64,000 bases of DNA from JANQIO01 sp965601975 (GTDB taxonomy: Bacteria; Pseudomonadota; Gammaproteobacteria; Pseudomonadales; Halieaceae), in NCBI GenBank assembly GCA_965601975.1, contig OZ271856.1, positions 3,906,001 to 3,970,000 of the forward strand. The letters run 5' to 3'. A model generated the notes under the pieces. The model did no database searches. It worked only from the letters and a program-made list of their open reading frames with translations, and had not been told where the DNA came from. Of the stretch, positions 30,049 through 38,353 are shown piece by piece. The stretch's first letter is position 1. Each line of letters starts with the position of its first letter. The position numbers and the translations under genes were made by a program.

Positions 30049-30669
30049 TTACTTGGAGTAAAGTTCGACAATCAGGTTTTCGTTGATGTCAGAGCTCAGG
30101 TCCTGACGATCCGGGTACGCCTTGAACGTGCCCTCGAGCTTGTCTGCGTTTACTTCAATCCACTCGGGCTCGCCCCGCTGGGCTGCCAGCGCCAGGGCAG
30201 ACTGCACGCGCAGCTGCTTCTTGGCTTTTTCGCGCAGGGAAATCACGTCACCGGGTGCTACCTGGTAGGACGGGATGTTGACGCTCTGGCCATTGACCAG
30301 GATGGAGCGGTGAGAGACCAGCTGGCGTGCTTCGGCGCGGGTGGCGCCAAAGCCCATGCGGTACACCACGTTATCCAGGCGGGATTCCAGCAGGCGCAGG
30401 AGGTTTTCACCGGTGGCGCCACGCTGGCGGGCCGCTTCCTTGTAGTAGTTGCGGAACTGCTTCTCGAGAACGCCGTAGATGCGGCGCACTTTCTGCTTCT
30501 CGCGCAGCTGCACGCCGTAGTCAGACAGGCGGCCGCGACGGGCGCCGTGCTGGCCGGGAGCATTCTCGATGTTGCACTTGCTATCCAGTGCGCGCACACC
30601 GCTCTTCAGGAACAGGTCAGTACCTTCACGGCGGGAGAGCTTGCACTTGGGACCGATATATCTTGCCAT
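30049..30669 (-). CDS. rpsD: 30S ribosomal protein S4
   Basis: The 206-aa S4 is a primary 16S-binding protein and, in E. coli, the translational repressor of the alpha operon. The S4 RNA-binding domain is visible from RLDNVVYRMGFGATRAEARQ to NIPSYQV. The full set of N-terminal zinc cysteines is absent, so it is the zinc-independent type. It lies 15 nt after rpsK. Its likely operator would be in the rpmJ-rpsM gap. Confidence 0.98.
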   Translation of the reverse strand: MARYIGPKCKLSRREGTDLFLKSGVRALDSKCNIENAPGQHGARRGRLSDYGVQLREKQKVRRIYGVLEKQFRNYYKEAARQRGATGENLLRLLESRLDNVVYRMGFGATRAEARQLVSHRSILVNGQSVNIPSYQVAPGDVISLREKAKKQLRVQSALALAAQRGEPEWIEVNADKLEGTFKAYPDRQDLSSDINENLIVELYSK

Positions 30670-30684
30670 TTCTCTAGTCCTGCC

Positions 30685-31077
30685 TTAAACGCGACGCTTC
30701 TTCGGGGGACGGCAGCCGTTGTGCGGAATCGGCGTCACGTCGGTAATGTTGCTGATCTTGAAACCGCAGGCGTTGAGTGCACGCACGGCGGATTCACGGC
30801 CCGGTCCGGGACCCTTCACCTGGACGTCCAGGTTCTGCAGGCCGTATTCCTTGGCCGCTTCGCCGGCGCGCTCGGCCGCGACCTGCGCAGCAAACGGCGT
30901 GCTCTTGCGGGAGCCACGGAAACCGGAACCGCCGGCAGTAGCCCAGCTGAGGGTATTGCCCTGGCGATCGGTGATCGTGATGATGGTGTTATTGAAAGAG
31001 GCGTGAACGTGCGCGATGCCGTCTACCACCTGCTTCCGGACTTTTTTACGAGTGCTCTTCGCACCTGGCTTAGCCAT
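30685..31077 (-). CDS. rpsK: 30S ribosomal protein S11
   Basis: A 130-aa S11 of the 30S platform, close to the 3' end of 16S rRNA. The block VDGIAHVHASFNNTIITITD and the basic C-terminus DVTPIPHNGCRPPKKRRV are canonical. It follows rpsM, but after an unusually long 147-nt spacer that contains a strong hairpin. Confidence 0.98.
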   Translation of the reverse strand: MAKPGAKSTRKKVRKQVVDGIAHVHASFNNTIITITDRQGNTLSWATAGGSGFRGSRKSTPFAAQVAAERAGEAAKEYGLQNLDVQVKGPGPGRESAVRALNACGFKISNITDVTPIPHNGCRPPKKRRV

Positions 31078-31224
31078 ATTGAGTTCCTACTCTAATATCA
31101 ACACTGCACTTCGGTGCAGCTACACTAAATCGGATTCGTTTTTTGCTTCTCTGAGTCTTGCTAAGGTGACTTAGCTCCTCCCATGTTCGCCCGGAGATCC
31201 GACCCCGAGCGGTCTTATAGAAAG

Positions 31225-31581
31225 CTAGCGACGAATTGGTTTGCGCGGACCCTTCCGCGTACGCGCATTGGTCTTGGTCCGCTGGCCGCGCAGCGGCAGG
31301 CCCTTGCGGTGACGCAGGCCGCGGTTGCAGCCCAGGTCCATCAGGCGCTTGATGTTCATGCTGACTTCGCGACGCAGGTCGCCTTCAACATTCATCTTGC
31401 CCACTTCGTTGCGCAGCGCGTCCATCTGCTCTTCAGACAGATCGCTGATCTTGGTTGCTTCATCAACACCCGTGGCGGCACACAGCACCTTGGCCTGGCT
31501 ACGGCCAACACCGTAGATATAGGTCAGGGAGATAACAGCGTGCTTGTTATCGGGTATGTTGACACCGGCTATACGAGCCAT
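31225..31581 (-). CDS. rpsM: 30S ribosomal protein S13
   Basis: A 118-aa S13 located in the 30S head, contacting P-site tRNA and 50S bridges. It begins MARIAGVNIPDNKHAVISLT and ends with the basic tail RTKTNARTRKGPRKPIRR. First gene of the alpha operon part, 114 nt downstream of rpmJ with its own predicted promoter in that gap. GGAG precedes the start. Confidence 0.98.
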   Translation of the reverse strand: MARIAGVNIPDNKHAVISLTYIYGVGRSQAKVLCAATGVDEATKISDLSEEQMDALRNEVGKMNVEGDLRREVSMNIKRLMDLGCNRGLRHRKGLPLRGQRTKTNARTRKGPRKPIRR

Positions 31582-31621
31582 TCACAGTCTCCAAATATCT
31601 TCAGCTAGACGCACTTGCGAC

Positions 31622-31675
31622 TCGCCCCAGGGGCGAAAGGCGCGCAATTCTAGCGACATAAATCCCAAAAATCAA
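31622..31675 (-). promoter_or_regulatory. alpha operon promoter and leader hairpin upstream of rpsM
   Basis: Minus-strand -35 TTGATT (31670-31675) and -10 TAGAAT (31647-31652) with a 17-bp spacer; the discriminator TGCGCGCC is GC-rich. The ~60-nt leader holds a GC hairpin (CGCCC-CTG-GGGCG, 31623-31637). In E. coli, S4 represses this operon through a leader pseudoknot; whether this leader folds that way cannot be judged by eye. Confidence 0.65.
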
Positions 31676-31695
31676 CATCTTACGAGCGTCGGGAA

Positions 31696-31812
31696 TCAGC
31701 CCTGACGCTGCTTGTGCCGGGGCTCTGCGCTGCAGATCACGCGCACCACACCCTTGCGGCGCACGACCTTGCAATTCCTGCAGATCTTTTTCACGGAGGC
31801 ACGTACTTTCAT
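31696..31812 (-). CDS. rpmJ: 50S ribosomal protein L36
   Basis: A small gene of 38 codons plus stop that reads MKVRASVKKICRNCKVVRRK at its start and ends EPRHKQRQG. It is the zinc-binding form of L36, with C11, C14, C27 and H33 as ligands. GGAG lies 8 nt upstream of the ATG. It sits between secY and rpsM, the standard position. A 13-bp tandem repeat lies in the 77-nt gap to secY. Confidence 0.97.
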   Translation of the reverse strand: MKVRASVKKICRNCKVVRRKGVVRVICSAEPRHKQRQG

Positions 31813-31837
31813 GACAAATTCTCCAGCTAATCTCTGT

Positions 31838-31876
31838 AGCTACTCTTTATAGCTACGCTCTATAGCTACTCTTTAT
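31838..31876. repeat. 13-bp tandem repeat, three copies, in the secY-rpmJ gap
   Basis: Three head-to-tail units (plus strand): AGCTACTCTTTAT, AGCTACGCTCTAT, AGCTACTCTTTAT, followed by a decayed fourth (ATCTACTACGAAG). The outer two are identical and the middle one differs at two positions. The array lies in the transcribed spacer upstream of the rpmJ ribosome-binding site. Confidence 0.9.
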
Positions 31877-31889
31877 ATCTACTACGAAG

Positions 31890-33218
31890 CTACCGGACGC
31901 GTCCGGCGCCCCCATAACTCTTCAGGTTGGCCTTCTTCAGCACCGAATCGTACTGCTGGGACATCAGGTGGCTCTGCACCTGGGCCATGAAGTCCATTAC
32001 GACCACGACCACGATCAGCAGCGACGTTCCGCCCAGGTAGAAAGGCACGTTGGCCCACACCACCAGGAACTGCGGAATCAGGCAGACGATGGCGATATAG
32101 GCCGATCCGAATACCGTCAGGCGAGTCAGCACACCATCGATGTAGTTTGCCGTCTGCGCACCCGGGCGAATTCCCGGGACGAACGCGCCTGAGCGCTTCA
32201 GGTTGTCTGCGACTTCCTCCGGGTTGAACATCAACGCGGTATAGAAGAAACAGAAAAATACAATCATTATCGTGAACAGCAGGATGTTCAGCGGCTGGCC
32301 GGGGCCGATGGCCAGGGCAATCTCCTGCAGCCACTCGCTGTCACCGCTGCCGAACCACTGGGCGATAGACGCCGGGAACAGCAGGATGGAGCTGGCGAAG
32401 ATGGCCGGAATAACCCCCGCCATGTTCACCTTCAGGGGCAGGTGGCTGCTCTGGGCCTGGTACTGGCGGCGGCCCTGCTGGCGCTTCGCGTAGTTCACCG
32501 TGATGCGGCGCTGGCCACGTTCGATGGTGACGATGGCGGCCACCAGTGCCAGTGCAAAGACCAGGATGCCGAGAAGCAGCAGGATGTTCAGCTCACCCTG
32601 GCGCGCCGATTCCAGCGACTGGCCAATCGCGGCGGGCAGGCCCGCGACGATGCCGGCGAAAATCAGCAGCGAGATGCCGTTGCCCACGCCTTTCTCGGTA
32701 ATCTGCTCGCCCAGCCACATCATGAAAACCGCACCGGTCACCAGCGAGGTGATGGCCACGATGTAGAACAGCAGGTTCACGCTGTAGGCCATGCCCTGGT
32801 TGGCCATGCCAACCGCCATGCCGGTCGCCTGGACCAGCGCCAGCACCACCGTCAGGTAGCGCGTGTACTGGCTGATCTTGCGGCGGCCCGATTCGCCTTC
32901 CTTCTTGAGCTGCTCCAGCGACGGGGTCACTGCCGACATCAGCTGCATGATGATGGATGCAGAGATGTAGGGCATGATGCCCAGCGCCAGGATGCTCATG
33001 CGCTCGAGCGCGCCGCCCGTGAACATATTGGCCAGGCCCAGGATGGTGCCCTGGTTCTGGTTGAACAGCGCTGCGATCTGGTCCGGGTTGATGCCCGGCA
33101 CGGGAATGTGGGTACCGATGCGATAGATGATGATCGCCATCAGCACAAAGCGAAGGCGAGCAAACAGCTCGCCCAGTCCCGCGGTATTTACGCCAGCCGG
33201 CATTGTCGGCTTACCCAT
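31890..33218 (-). CDS. secY: Protein translocase subunit SecY
   Basis: SecY is the channel of the Sec translocon in the inner membrane. The 442-aa protein has ten predicted membrane helices, the N-terminal GLGELFARLRFVLMAIIIYRIGTHIP..., plug and helix 2 region MFTGGALERMSILALGIMPYISASI, and the cytoplasmic C5 loop with conserved arginine before the end. It follows rplO by 40 nt in the spc operon. Confidence 0.98.
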   Translation of the reverse strand: MGKPTMPAGVNTAGLGELFARLRFVLMAIIIYRIGTHIPVPGINPDQIAALFNQNQGTILGLANMFTGGALERMSILALGIMPYISASIIMQLMSAVTPSLEQLKKEGESGRRKISQYTRYLTVVLALVQATGMAVGMANQGMAYSVNLLFYIVAITSLVTGAVFMMWLGEQITEKGVGNGISLLIFAGIVAGLPAAIGQSLESARQGELNILLLLGILVFALALVAAIVTIERGQRRITVNYAKRQQGRRQYQAQSSHLPLKVNMAGVIPAIFASSILLFPASIAQWFGSGDSEWLQEIALAIGPGQPLNILLFTIMIVFFCFFYTALMFNPEEVADNLKRSGAFVPGIRPGAQTANYIDGVLTRLTVFGSAYIAIVCLIPQFLVVWANVPFYLGGTSLLIVVVVVMDFMAQVQSHLMSQQYDSVLKKANLKSYGGAGRVR

Positions 33219-33258
33219 CAGTACCTCGCGCTCTCTCGGTCTCTATGCCTTCCAGGGC

Positions 33259-33702
33259 TTACTCTTCGATCTTCCCGCCGGCCTTCTCGATGGCCTCGCG
33301 AGCGCCCTTGGTCACGGCAAGTCCTTTGACAGTCACTGCCTTGTCCAGTTCGCCGGACAGGAAAACCCGCGCACGCAGCGTGTCCCCGCGTACCAGGTCA
33401 GCCGCCTTGAGCGCATCCAGGTCGATGACCTCGGCGTCCACCTTGGCCAGCTCACCCAGGCGAATCTGGGCCGTGGTACGGGCAATACGGGAGGTAAAGC
33501 CATACTTCGGCAGGCGCTTCTGCAGCGGCATCTGGCCGCCCTCGAAACCGGGCTTGACGGTGCCGCCGGAGCGGGACTTCTGGCCCTTGTGACCGCGACC
33601 CGCAGTCTTGCCGGAGCCGCTGCCGATGCCGCGGCCAACGCGCTTGGCGGCCTTGCGGGAACCCGGCGCGGGGCTCAGGGTATTCAGTTTGAGTTCCGTC
33701 AT
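33259..33702 (-). CDS. rplO: 50S ribosomal protein L15
   Basis: A 147-aa L15 with the glycine/arginine-rich N-terminal extension (KRVGRGIGSGSGKTAGRGHKG) that threads into 23S rRNA. The ATG overlaps the rpmD stop by 4 nt (ATGA), so translation is coupled. It precedes secY in the spc operon. Confidence 0.98.
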   Translation of the reverse strand: MTELKLNTLSPAPGSRKAAKRVGRGIGSGSGKTAGRGHKGQKSRSGGTVKPGFEGGQMPLQKRLPKYGFTSRIARTTAQIRLGELAKVDAEVIDLDALKAADLVRGDTLRARVFLSGELDKAVTVKGLAVTKGAREAIEKAGGKIEE

Positions 33703-33890
33703 GAGTTCTCCTCAACCCGAAGCATGTAATTCACTTTGTTGATCATGCCGCGAATGGCAGGCGTGTCCTGCACTTCCACGGTGTGACCGATGCGGCGCAG
33801 ACCCAGGCCGGCGATACACGCCTTGTGGCTCTTCAGCCGGCCGTGAACGCTGCGGATCTGCGTAACTTTGATGGTTGCTTCTTTAGCCAT
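33699..33890 (-). CDS. rpmD: 50S ribosomal protein L30
   Basis: A 63-aa L30 (IKVTQIRSVHGRLKSHKACI, then GLGLRRIGHTVEVQDTPAIRGMINKV). This is the short bacterial form. It overlaps rplO by 4 nt and is 24 nt downstream of rpsE. Confidence 0.98.
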   Translation of the reverse strand: MAKEATIKVTQIRSVHGRLKSHKACIAGLGLRRIGHTVEVQDTPAIRGMINKVNYMLRVEENS

Positions 33891-33914
33891 GACTCTGCCA
33901 GTTCGGTCCTACAC

Positions 33915-34427
33915 TTAACTCGTAATTTCTTCGACGGTCTTGCCGCGCTTGGCCGCCACGGACTCCGGTGAGGCCATGTCCTGCAGACCCTTGAAAGTGG
34001 CGCGTACAACGTTGACCGGGTTGGTAGAGCCGTAGCACTTGGCCAGTACGTTGTGTACACCGGCGATTTCCAGCACCGCACGCATCGCGCCACCGGCGAT
34101 AACACCGGTACCTTCGGACGCAGGCTGCATGTAGACCTTGGAGGCGCCGTGACGGGCCTTGATCGGGTACTGGATCGTGCCGTCCGCCAGGTCAACCTGG
34201 ATCATGTTGCGACGCGCGTTCTCCATGGCCTTCTGGATGGCAACAGGCACTTCACGCGCCTTGCCGCGGCCGAAGCCGACCTTGCCGTTGCCGTCGCCGA
34301 CAACCGTCAGCGCGGTGAAACCAAAGATCCGGCCGCCCTTGACCACCTTGGCCACGCGGTTCACCTGGACCAGCTTCTCCTGCAGGCCTTCGGTGTTGTC
34401 TTCTTTCTTACGGTCGTTGTACGCCAT
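33915..34427 (-). CDS. rpsE: 30S ribosomal protein S5
   Basis: A 170-aa S5 with the double-stranded RNA-binding fold at the N-terminus (LQEKLVQVNRVAKVVKGGRI) and the S5 C-terminal domain (VYMQPASEGTGVIAGGAMR, GSTNPVNVVRATF). It contributes to decoding accuracy and the mRNA entry helicase. It is 11 nt after rplR. Confidence 0.98.
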   Translation of the reverse strand: MAYNDRKKEDNTEGLQEKLVQVNRVAKVVKGGRIFGFTALTVVGDGNGKVGFGRGKAREVPVAIQKAMENARRNMIQVDLADGTIQYPIKARHGASKVYMQPASEGTGVIAGGAMRAVLEIAGVHNVLAKCYGSTNPVNVVRATFKGLQDMASPESVAAKRGKTVEEITS

Positions 34428-34438
34428 ATCGATAAACC

Positions 34439-34789
34439 CTAGAAATCCAGTCCATTTTCACGCGCAGCGTCGGCCAGTGCCTTGACGCGCCCGTGATACT
34501 TGTAACCGCTGCGGTCGAACGCAACTTTCTCGACGCCGGCAGCCTTGGCACGCTCGGCGACCAGCTTGCCCACCTGGGCGGCGGCGTCGATATTGCCGGT
34601 GCTGCCACTGCGCAGGTCCTTGTCGAGCGTAGAGGCACTGGCCAGCACCTTGTCACCGCCGGGGGCGAAGACCTGTGCATAGATGTGCCGGGGCGTGCGA
34701 TGAACGCTGAGGCGGTTGATGCCCAGCTCACGCATCTTGGTGCGAGCGCGGCGAGCGCGACGCAGCCTGGAATCGTTTTTAGCACTCAT
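34439..34789 (-). CDS. rplR: 50S ribosomal protein L18
   Basis: A 116-aa L18 that binds 5S rRNA with L5 and L25. The start LRRARRARTKMRELG and the C-terminus FDRSGYKYHGRVKALADAAR are typical. It is 15 nt after rplF and before rpsE. Confidence 0.98.
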   Translation of the reverse strand: MSAKNDSRLRRARRARTKMRELGINRLSVHRTPRHIYAQVFAPGGDKVLASASTLDKDLRSGSTGNIDAAAQVGKLVAERAKAAGVEKVAFDRSGYKYHGRVKALADAARENGLDF

Positions 34790-34804
34790 ACTCTTCTTAC
34801 CTGC

Positions 34805-35332
34805 TTACTTCTTCTTGGCTTCCTTACGACGGACATACTCGTCCTCGTAACGAACGCCTTTACCCTTGTAGGGCTCCGGGGGACGGAAGCCGCGGATCTC
34901 CGCAGCAGCCTGGCCCAGTGCCTGCTTGTCGATACCCTTCAGCACGATCTCGGTCTGGCTCGGCATTTCGGCAGAAATACCCTCGGGCAGCTCGTACTCG
35001 ACCGGGTGAGAGAAACCCAGCGTCAGATTGAGCTTTTTGCCCTGTACCGCCGCACGGTAGCCAACGCCGTTGAGGACCAGCTTGCGCTCGAACCCATCGG
35101 TCACGCCGACGACCATGTTGTTGACCAGGGCACGCGTGGTGCCGGACATGGCGACATCGGCCTTGTCCTTTGCAGCGAAGGTCAGCGTGCTGTCTTCGTG
35201 GGTGATTTCCACGCCATCGTGTACGGTCATCTGCAGAGTGCCCTTGGCACCCTTGACGGACAGGTCACGGCCTTCGAGCTTGACTTCTACGCCATTCGGT
35301 ACGTTGACCGGGCTGTTTGCAACTCTGGACAT
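34805..35332 (-). CDS. rplF: 50S ribosomal protein L6
   Basis: A 175-aa L6 with two repeated RNA-binding folds and the C-terminal signature PEPYKGKGVRYEDEYVRRKE, near the sarcin-ricin loop and GTPase centre. Its N-terminus SRVANSPVNVPNGVEVKLEG is usual. It lies 40 nt after rpsH. Confidence 0.98.
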   Translation of the reverse strand: MSRVANSPVNVPNGVEVKLEGRDLSVKGAKGTLQMTVHDGVEITHEDSTLTFAAKDKADVAMSGTTRALVNNMVVGVTDGFERKLVLNGVGYRAAVQGKKLNLTLGFSHPVEYELPEGISAEMPSQTEIVLKGIDKQALGQAAAEIRGFRPPEPYKGKGVRYEDEYVRRKEAKKK

Positions 35333-35372
35333 AGTGAACGCTCTTTAAACTCTATAAATTCTTCAACAAACC

Positions 35373-35768
35373 TTAGAAAACGGTGCAGAGCACTTCGCCG
35401 CCGACACCGGCAGCGCGCGCGGCCCGATCCGTCATAACACCGCGGCTGGTGGACACAATCGCCACACCCAGGCCGCCGCGAACGGAGGGCAGGCCGTCCT
35501 TGCCGGAGTACCGGCGCAGGCCGGGGCGGCTGACGCGGTCCAACTCGGCGATAACGGGCTTGCCTTCGTAGTACTTCAATTCCACGACCAGCTGCTTGTG
35601 ACCGTCACGCTCCATGTCCCGAATACCGGCAACGTAGCCTTCTTCCAAGAGCACGTTGCATACAGCTTTCTTCAGCTTGGAAGCCGGGATCTCTACAGTA
35701 GTCTTGCCCGCCTGTTGCGCATTGCGAATGCGGGTCAGCATATCTGCGAGGGGATCTTGCATACTCAT
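35373..35768 (-). CDS. rpsH: 30S ribosomal protein S8
   Basis: A 131-aa S8, an early 16S-binding protein and in E. coli the translational repressor of the spc operon (site around rplX-rplE). It starts MSMQDPLADMLTRIRNAQ; the ATG at the second Met-like position (MQDPLADML) is an alternative. The C-terminus GLGVAIVSTSRGVMTDRAAR is conserved. Confidence 0.98.
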   Translation of the reverse strand: MSMQDPLADMLTRIRNAQQAGKTTVEIPASKLKKAVCNVLLEEGYVAGIRDMERDGHKQLVVELKYYEGKPVIAELDRVSRPGLRRYSGKDGLPSVRGGLGVAIVSTSRGVMTDRAARAAGVGGEVLCTVF

Positions 35769-35800
35769 GTATTAGCTCTCTCTATAGCTCGTGGCTACTG

Positions 35801-36106
35801 TTACCAGCTGGACTTGACCAGCCCGGGTACATCACCGCGCATGGCTGCTTCACGCAGCTTGTTGCGGCAAAGGCCAAACTTACGATAAACCGCGTGCGGA
35901 CGACCGGTGACCTGGCAGCGGCGCTGCTGACGCACCGGGCTCGCGTTGCGGGGAAGCTTCTGCAGCTTCACCTGGGCGTCCCACTTGTCGTCGTCGCTGG
36001 CATTCGGATCCTTGAGGATTGCCTTCAGCTCAGCACGCTTGGCAGCAAACTTCGCCACCGTGCGGGCGCGCTTCTTCTCACGCGCAATCATCGATTTCTT
36101 AGCCAT
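35801..36106 (-). CDS. rpsN: 30S ribosomal protein S14 (zinc-independent type)
   Basis: A 101-aa S14 of the long C-minus type: the C-x2-C pairs of zinc-binding S14 are missing, and the middle stretch KLPRNASPVRQQRRCQVTG is intact. It lies in the 30S head. It is 18 nt after rplE and 32 nt before rpsH. Confidence 0.98.
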   Translation of the reverse strand: MAKKSMIAREKKRARTVAKFAAKRAELKAILKDPNASDDDKWDAQVKLQKLPRNASPVRQQRRCQVTGRPHAVYRKFGLCRNKLREAAMRGDVPGLVKSSW

Positions 36107-36124
36107 GTATCAGCCTCTTCTCTC

Positions 36125-36664
36125 TTAGCTTTTCAGCGGGAAGTTGAACGCCCGCAGAAGCGCTCGACCCTCGTCGTCATCGCGAGCGGTCGTGGTGATC
36201 GTGATATCCAGGCCGCGCAGTGCGTCAACCTGGTCGTAGTCGATTTCCGGGAAAATGATTTGCTCATTCACGCCCATTGCGAAGTTGCCGCGGCCGTCAA
36301 AAGACTTCGGGCTGATGCCACGGAAGTCGCGAATACGCGGGATCGCGATGCTGATGAGACGCTCCAGGAACTCGTACATGCGCTCACTGCGCAGCGTCAC
36401 CTTGCAGCCAATGGGCCAGCCTTCACGAACCTTGAAGCCTGCAATGGACTTGCGAGCCTTGGTTACGATCGGCTTCTGGCCGGCGATCTTCTCCATGTCG
36501 GCGACGGCGTTCTCGAGGACCTTCTTGTCGCCCAGCGCTTCGCCCACACCCATGTTCAGGGTGATCTTGGTGATGCGGGGAACTTCCATCACGTTGGAGA
36601 GACCGAGCTCTTCTTTGAGCTTCGGCGCAATCTCTGTCTTGTAAACTTCTTTCAGCGTTGCCAT
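36125..36664 (-). CDS. rplE: 50S ribosomal protein L5
   Basis: A 179-aa L5, a 5S rRNA-binding protein that also contacts P-site tRNA. Family blocks VMEVPRITKITLNMGVGEA, TKARKSIAGFKVREGWPIG and RDFRGISPKSFDGRGNFAMG are present. It is 23 nt after rplX. Confidence 0.98.
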   Translation of the reverse strand: MATLKEVYKTEIAPKLKEELGLSNVMEVPRITKITLNMGVGEALGDKKVLENAVADMEKIAGQKPIVTKARKSIAGFKVREGWPIGCKVTLRSERMYEFLERLISIAIPRIRDFRGISPKSFDGRGNFAMGVNEQIIFPEIDYDQVDALRGLDITITTTARDDDEGRALLRAFNFPLKS

Positions 36665-36687
36665 GTCTTTACGTCCGCTCGTTCAGC

Positions 36688-37002
36688 TTAAGCGTCAATC
36701 GCTTCGCCGGTGGATTTGTAAACGCGCACCTTGGAATCGCCATCTACCTTGAAACCGACCCGGTCCGCCTTGTTCGTGTTGGGATTGAAAATCGCAACAT
36801 TCGATACCTGGATCGGGGCTTCCTTCTCGATGATTCCGCCGGCTACACCCATCTGGGGGTTGGGCCGGGTGTGCTTCTTGATGATGTTCACGCCGGTCAC
36901 CAGCAGGCGCTTCTCGTCCAGCACCTGCTGAACCTTGCCGCGCTTGCCCTTGTCCTTACCGGCCAGGACAATCACTTCGTCATCACGCTTGATCTTACGC
37001 AT
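36688..37002 (-). CDS. rplX: 50S ribosomal protein L24
   Basis: A 104-aa L24, an assembly initiator at the tunnel exit. The KOW motif is at the N-terminus (DDEVIVLAGKDKGKRGKVQQV), followed by the NIIKKHTRPNPQ loop. It is 19 nt after rplN. Confidence 0.98.
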   Translation of the reverse strand: MRKIKRDDEVIVLAGKDKGKRGKVQQVLDEKRLLVTGVNIIKKHTRPNPQMGVAGGIIEKEAPIQVSNVAIFNPNTNKADRVGFKVDGDSKVRVYKSTGEAIDA

Positions 37003-37021
37003 TCTCTCTACTCTCCCCCGC

Positions 37022-37390
37022 TTACAGCACTTCAGGTGCCAGGGATACGATCTTCATGAACTGCTCGTTGCGCAGCTCGCGAGTCACCGGGCCAAAGATA
37101 CGGGTGCCGATGGGGGCGTTCTGTGCATTCAGCAGAACAGCCGCGTTGTCGTCGAACTTGATCAGGGAGCCATCGTTGCGGCGCACACCCTTCTTGGTGC
37201 GTACCACGACCGCATTCATGACCTGGCCCTTCTTGACCTTGCCGCGCGGGATCGCTTCCTTGACCGTTACCTTGATCAGGTCGCCAACACCGGCATAACG
37301 GCGCTTGGATCCACCCAGCACCTTGATGCACATAACACGGCGTGCACCGCTGTTATCGGCTACATCCAGATACGATTGTGTTTGAATCAT
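37022..37390 (-). CDS. rplN: 50S ribosomal protein L14
   Basis: A 122-aa L14 that forms bridges to 16S rRNA and is the docking site of RsfS. It starts MIQTQSYLDVADNSGARRVM and ends SLAPEVL. It lies 51 nt after rpsQ, at the point where the E. coli spc operon begins; here it appears continuous with the S10 part. Confidence 0.98.
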   Translation of the reverse strand: MIQTQSYLDVADNSGARRVMCIKVLGGSKRRYAGVGDLIKVTVKEAIPRGKVKKGQVMNAVVVRTKKGVRRNDGSLIKFDDNAAVLLNAQNAPIGTRIFGPVTRELRNEQFMKIVSLAPEVL

Positions 37391-37441
37391 CTTCTACTCC
37401 AGCAAATCCAGCTGCGTTTCAGGCCTTACAGCCCCCGCCAT

Positions 37442-37720
37442 TTATACCTGGACGGCACTCTCTTCAACGCGCAGCAGCTTCCAGGACTTCGACTTGGAAA
37501 TCGGACGCGTCTCCTGCACGGTTACTACATCACCCATGCCGCACTCGTTGTTCTCGTCGTGCGCGTGGATCTTGGAAGAACGCGTGATGTACTTGCCGTA
37601 CACGGGGTGCTTTACCCGGCGCTCGATCAGTACGGTCACCGTCTTGTCCATCTTGTTGCTCACAACACGGCCGGTAACGGTGCGTGCTGCTTTCTGTTCC
37701 GCTGTCTGTTCTACCGTCAT
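37442..37720 (-). CDS. rpsQ: 30S ribosomal protein S17
   Basis: A 92-aa S17 (GRVVSNKMDKTVTVLIERRV, then VTVQETRPISKSKSWKLLRV). It is slightly longer at the N-terminus than E. coli S17, by an acidic stretch MTVEQTAEQKA. It is 3 nt after rpmC. Confidence 0.97.
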   Translation of the reverse strand: MTVEQTAEQKAARTVTGRVVSNKMDKTVTVLIERRVKHPVYGKYITRSSKIHAHDENNECGMGDVVTVQETRPISKSKSWKLLRVEESAVQV

Positions 37721-37723
37721 CGT

Positions 37724-37915
37724 TTACTCTCCAGCCTTTTCGGTGAGCACAGTCTTGACGCGAGCGATGTCGCGCTGGTTCTGCTTCAGCAGGTGGGACT
37801 GGCCCAGCTGGCCGGTGGCTTTCTGCATGCGCAGCTTGAACTGCTCTTCGCGCAAGCTCAGCAGGTCTTTCTCAAGGTCCGCGGGGGACTTGTCACGCAA
37901 TTCACTCGCTTTCAT
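37724..37915 (-). CDS. rpmC: 50S ribosomal protein L29
   Basis: A 63-aa L29, a two-helix protein at the tunnel exit next to the trigger factor and SRP site on L23. It begins MKASELRDKSPADLEKDLL. Its start codon shares one base with the rplP stop (TAATG), so translation is coupled. Confidence 0.98.
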   Translation of the reverse strand: MKASELRDKSPADLEKDLLSLREEQFKLRMQKATGQLGQSHLLKQNQRDIARVKTVLTEKAGE

Positions 37916-38328
37916 TACATCACCGACCGTTTAACAAATTTGGTTTCAACGGGAATCTTGGCCGCTGCCAGCGTGAACGCCTCACGCGCCAGCTCCTCGG
38001 ACACACCCTGCACTTCGTACAGCACCTTGCCCGGCTGGATCTGGGCTACCCAGTACTCCACGTTGCCCTTACCTTTACCCTGGCGAACTTCTAGGGGCTT
38101 GGTGGTAATCGGCTTGTCCGGGAACACGCGAATCCAGATCTTGCCGCCACGCTTGATGTGACGGGTCATGGCACGACGCGCCGCTTCGATCTGGCGGGCC
38201 GTGATGCGGCCGCGGCCGACTGCCTTAAGGCCGTACTCGCCGAAGCTCACCTTGCTGCCGCGATGCGCAAGGCCGCGGTTACGGCCCTTCTGCATCTTGC
38301 GAAATTTTGTACGCTTTGGTTGTAGCAT
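37915..38328 (-). CDS. rplP: 50S ribosomal protein L16
   Basis: A 137-aa L16 that helps bind aminoacyl-tRNA in the A site. It starts MLQPKRTKFRKMQKGRNRG and includes ITARQIEAARRAMTRHIKRG and the RMGKGKG-like loop EVRQGKGKGNVEYWV. It lies 25 nt after rpsC and overlaps rpmC by 1 nt. Confidence 0.98.
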   Translation of the reverse strand: MLQPKRTKFRKMQKGRNRGLAHRGSKVSFGEYGLKAVGRGRITARQIEAARRAMTRHIKRGGKIWIRVFPDKPITTKPLEVRQGKGKGNVEYWVAQIQPGKVLYEVQGVSEELAREAFTLAAAKIPVETKFVKRSVM

Positions 38329-38353
38329 CTGCCTAAACCCTAATTAGTAACTA

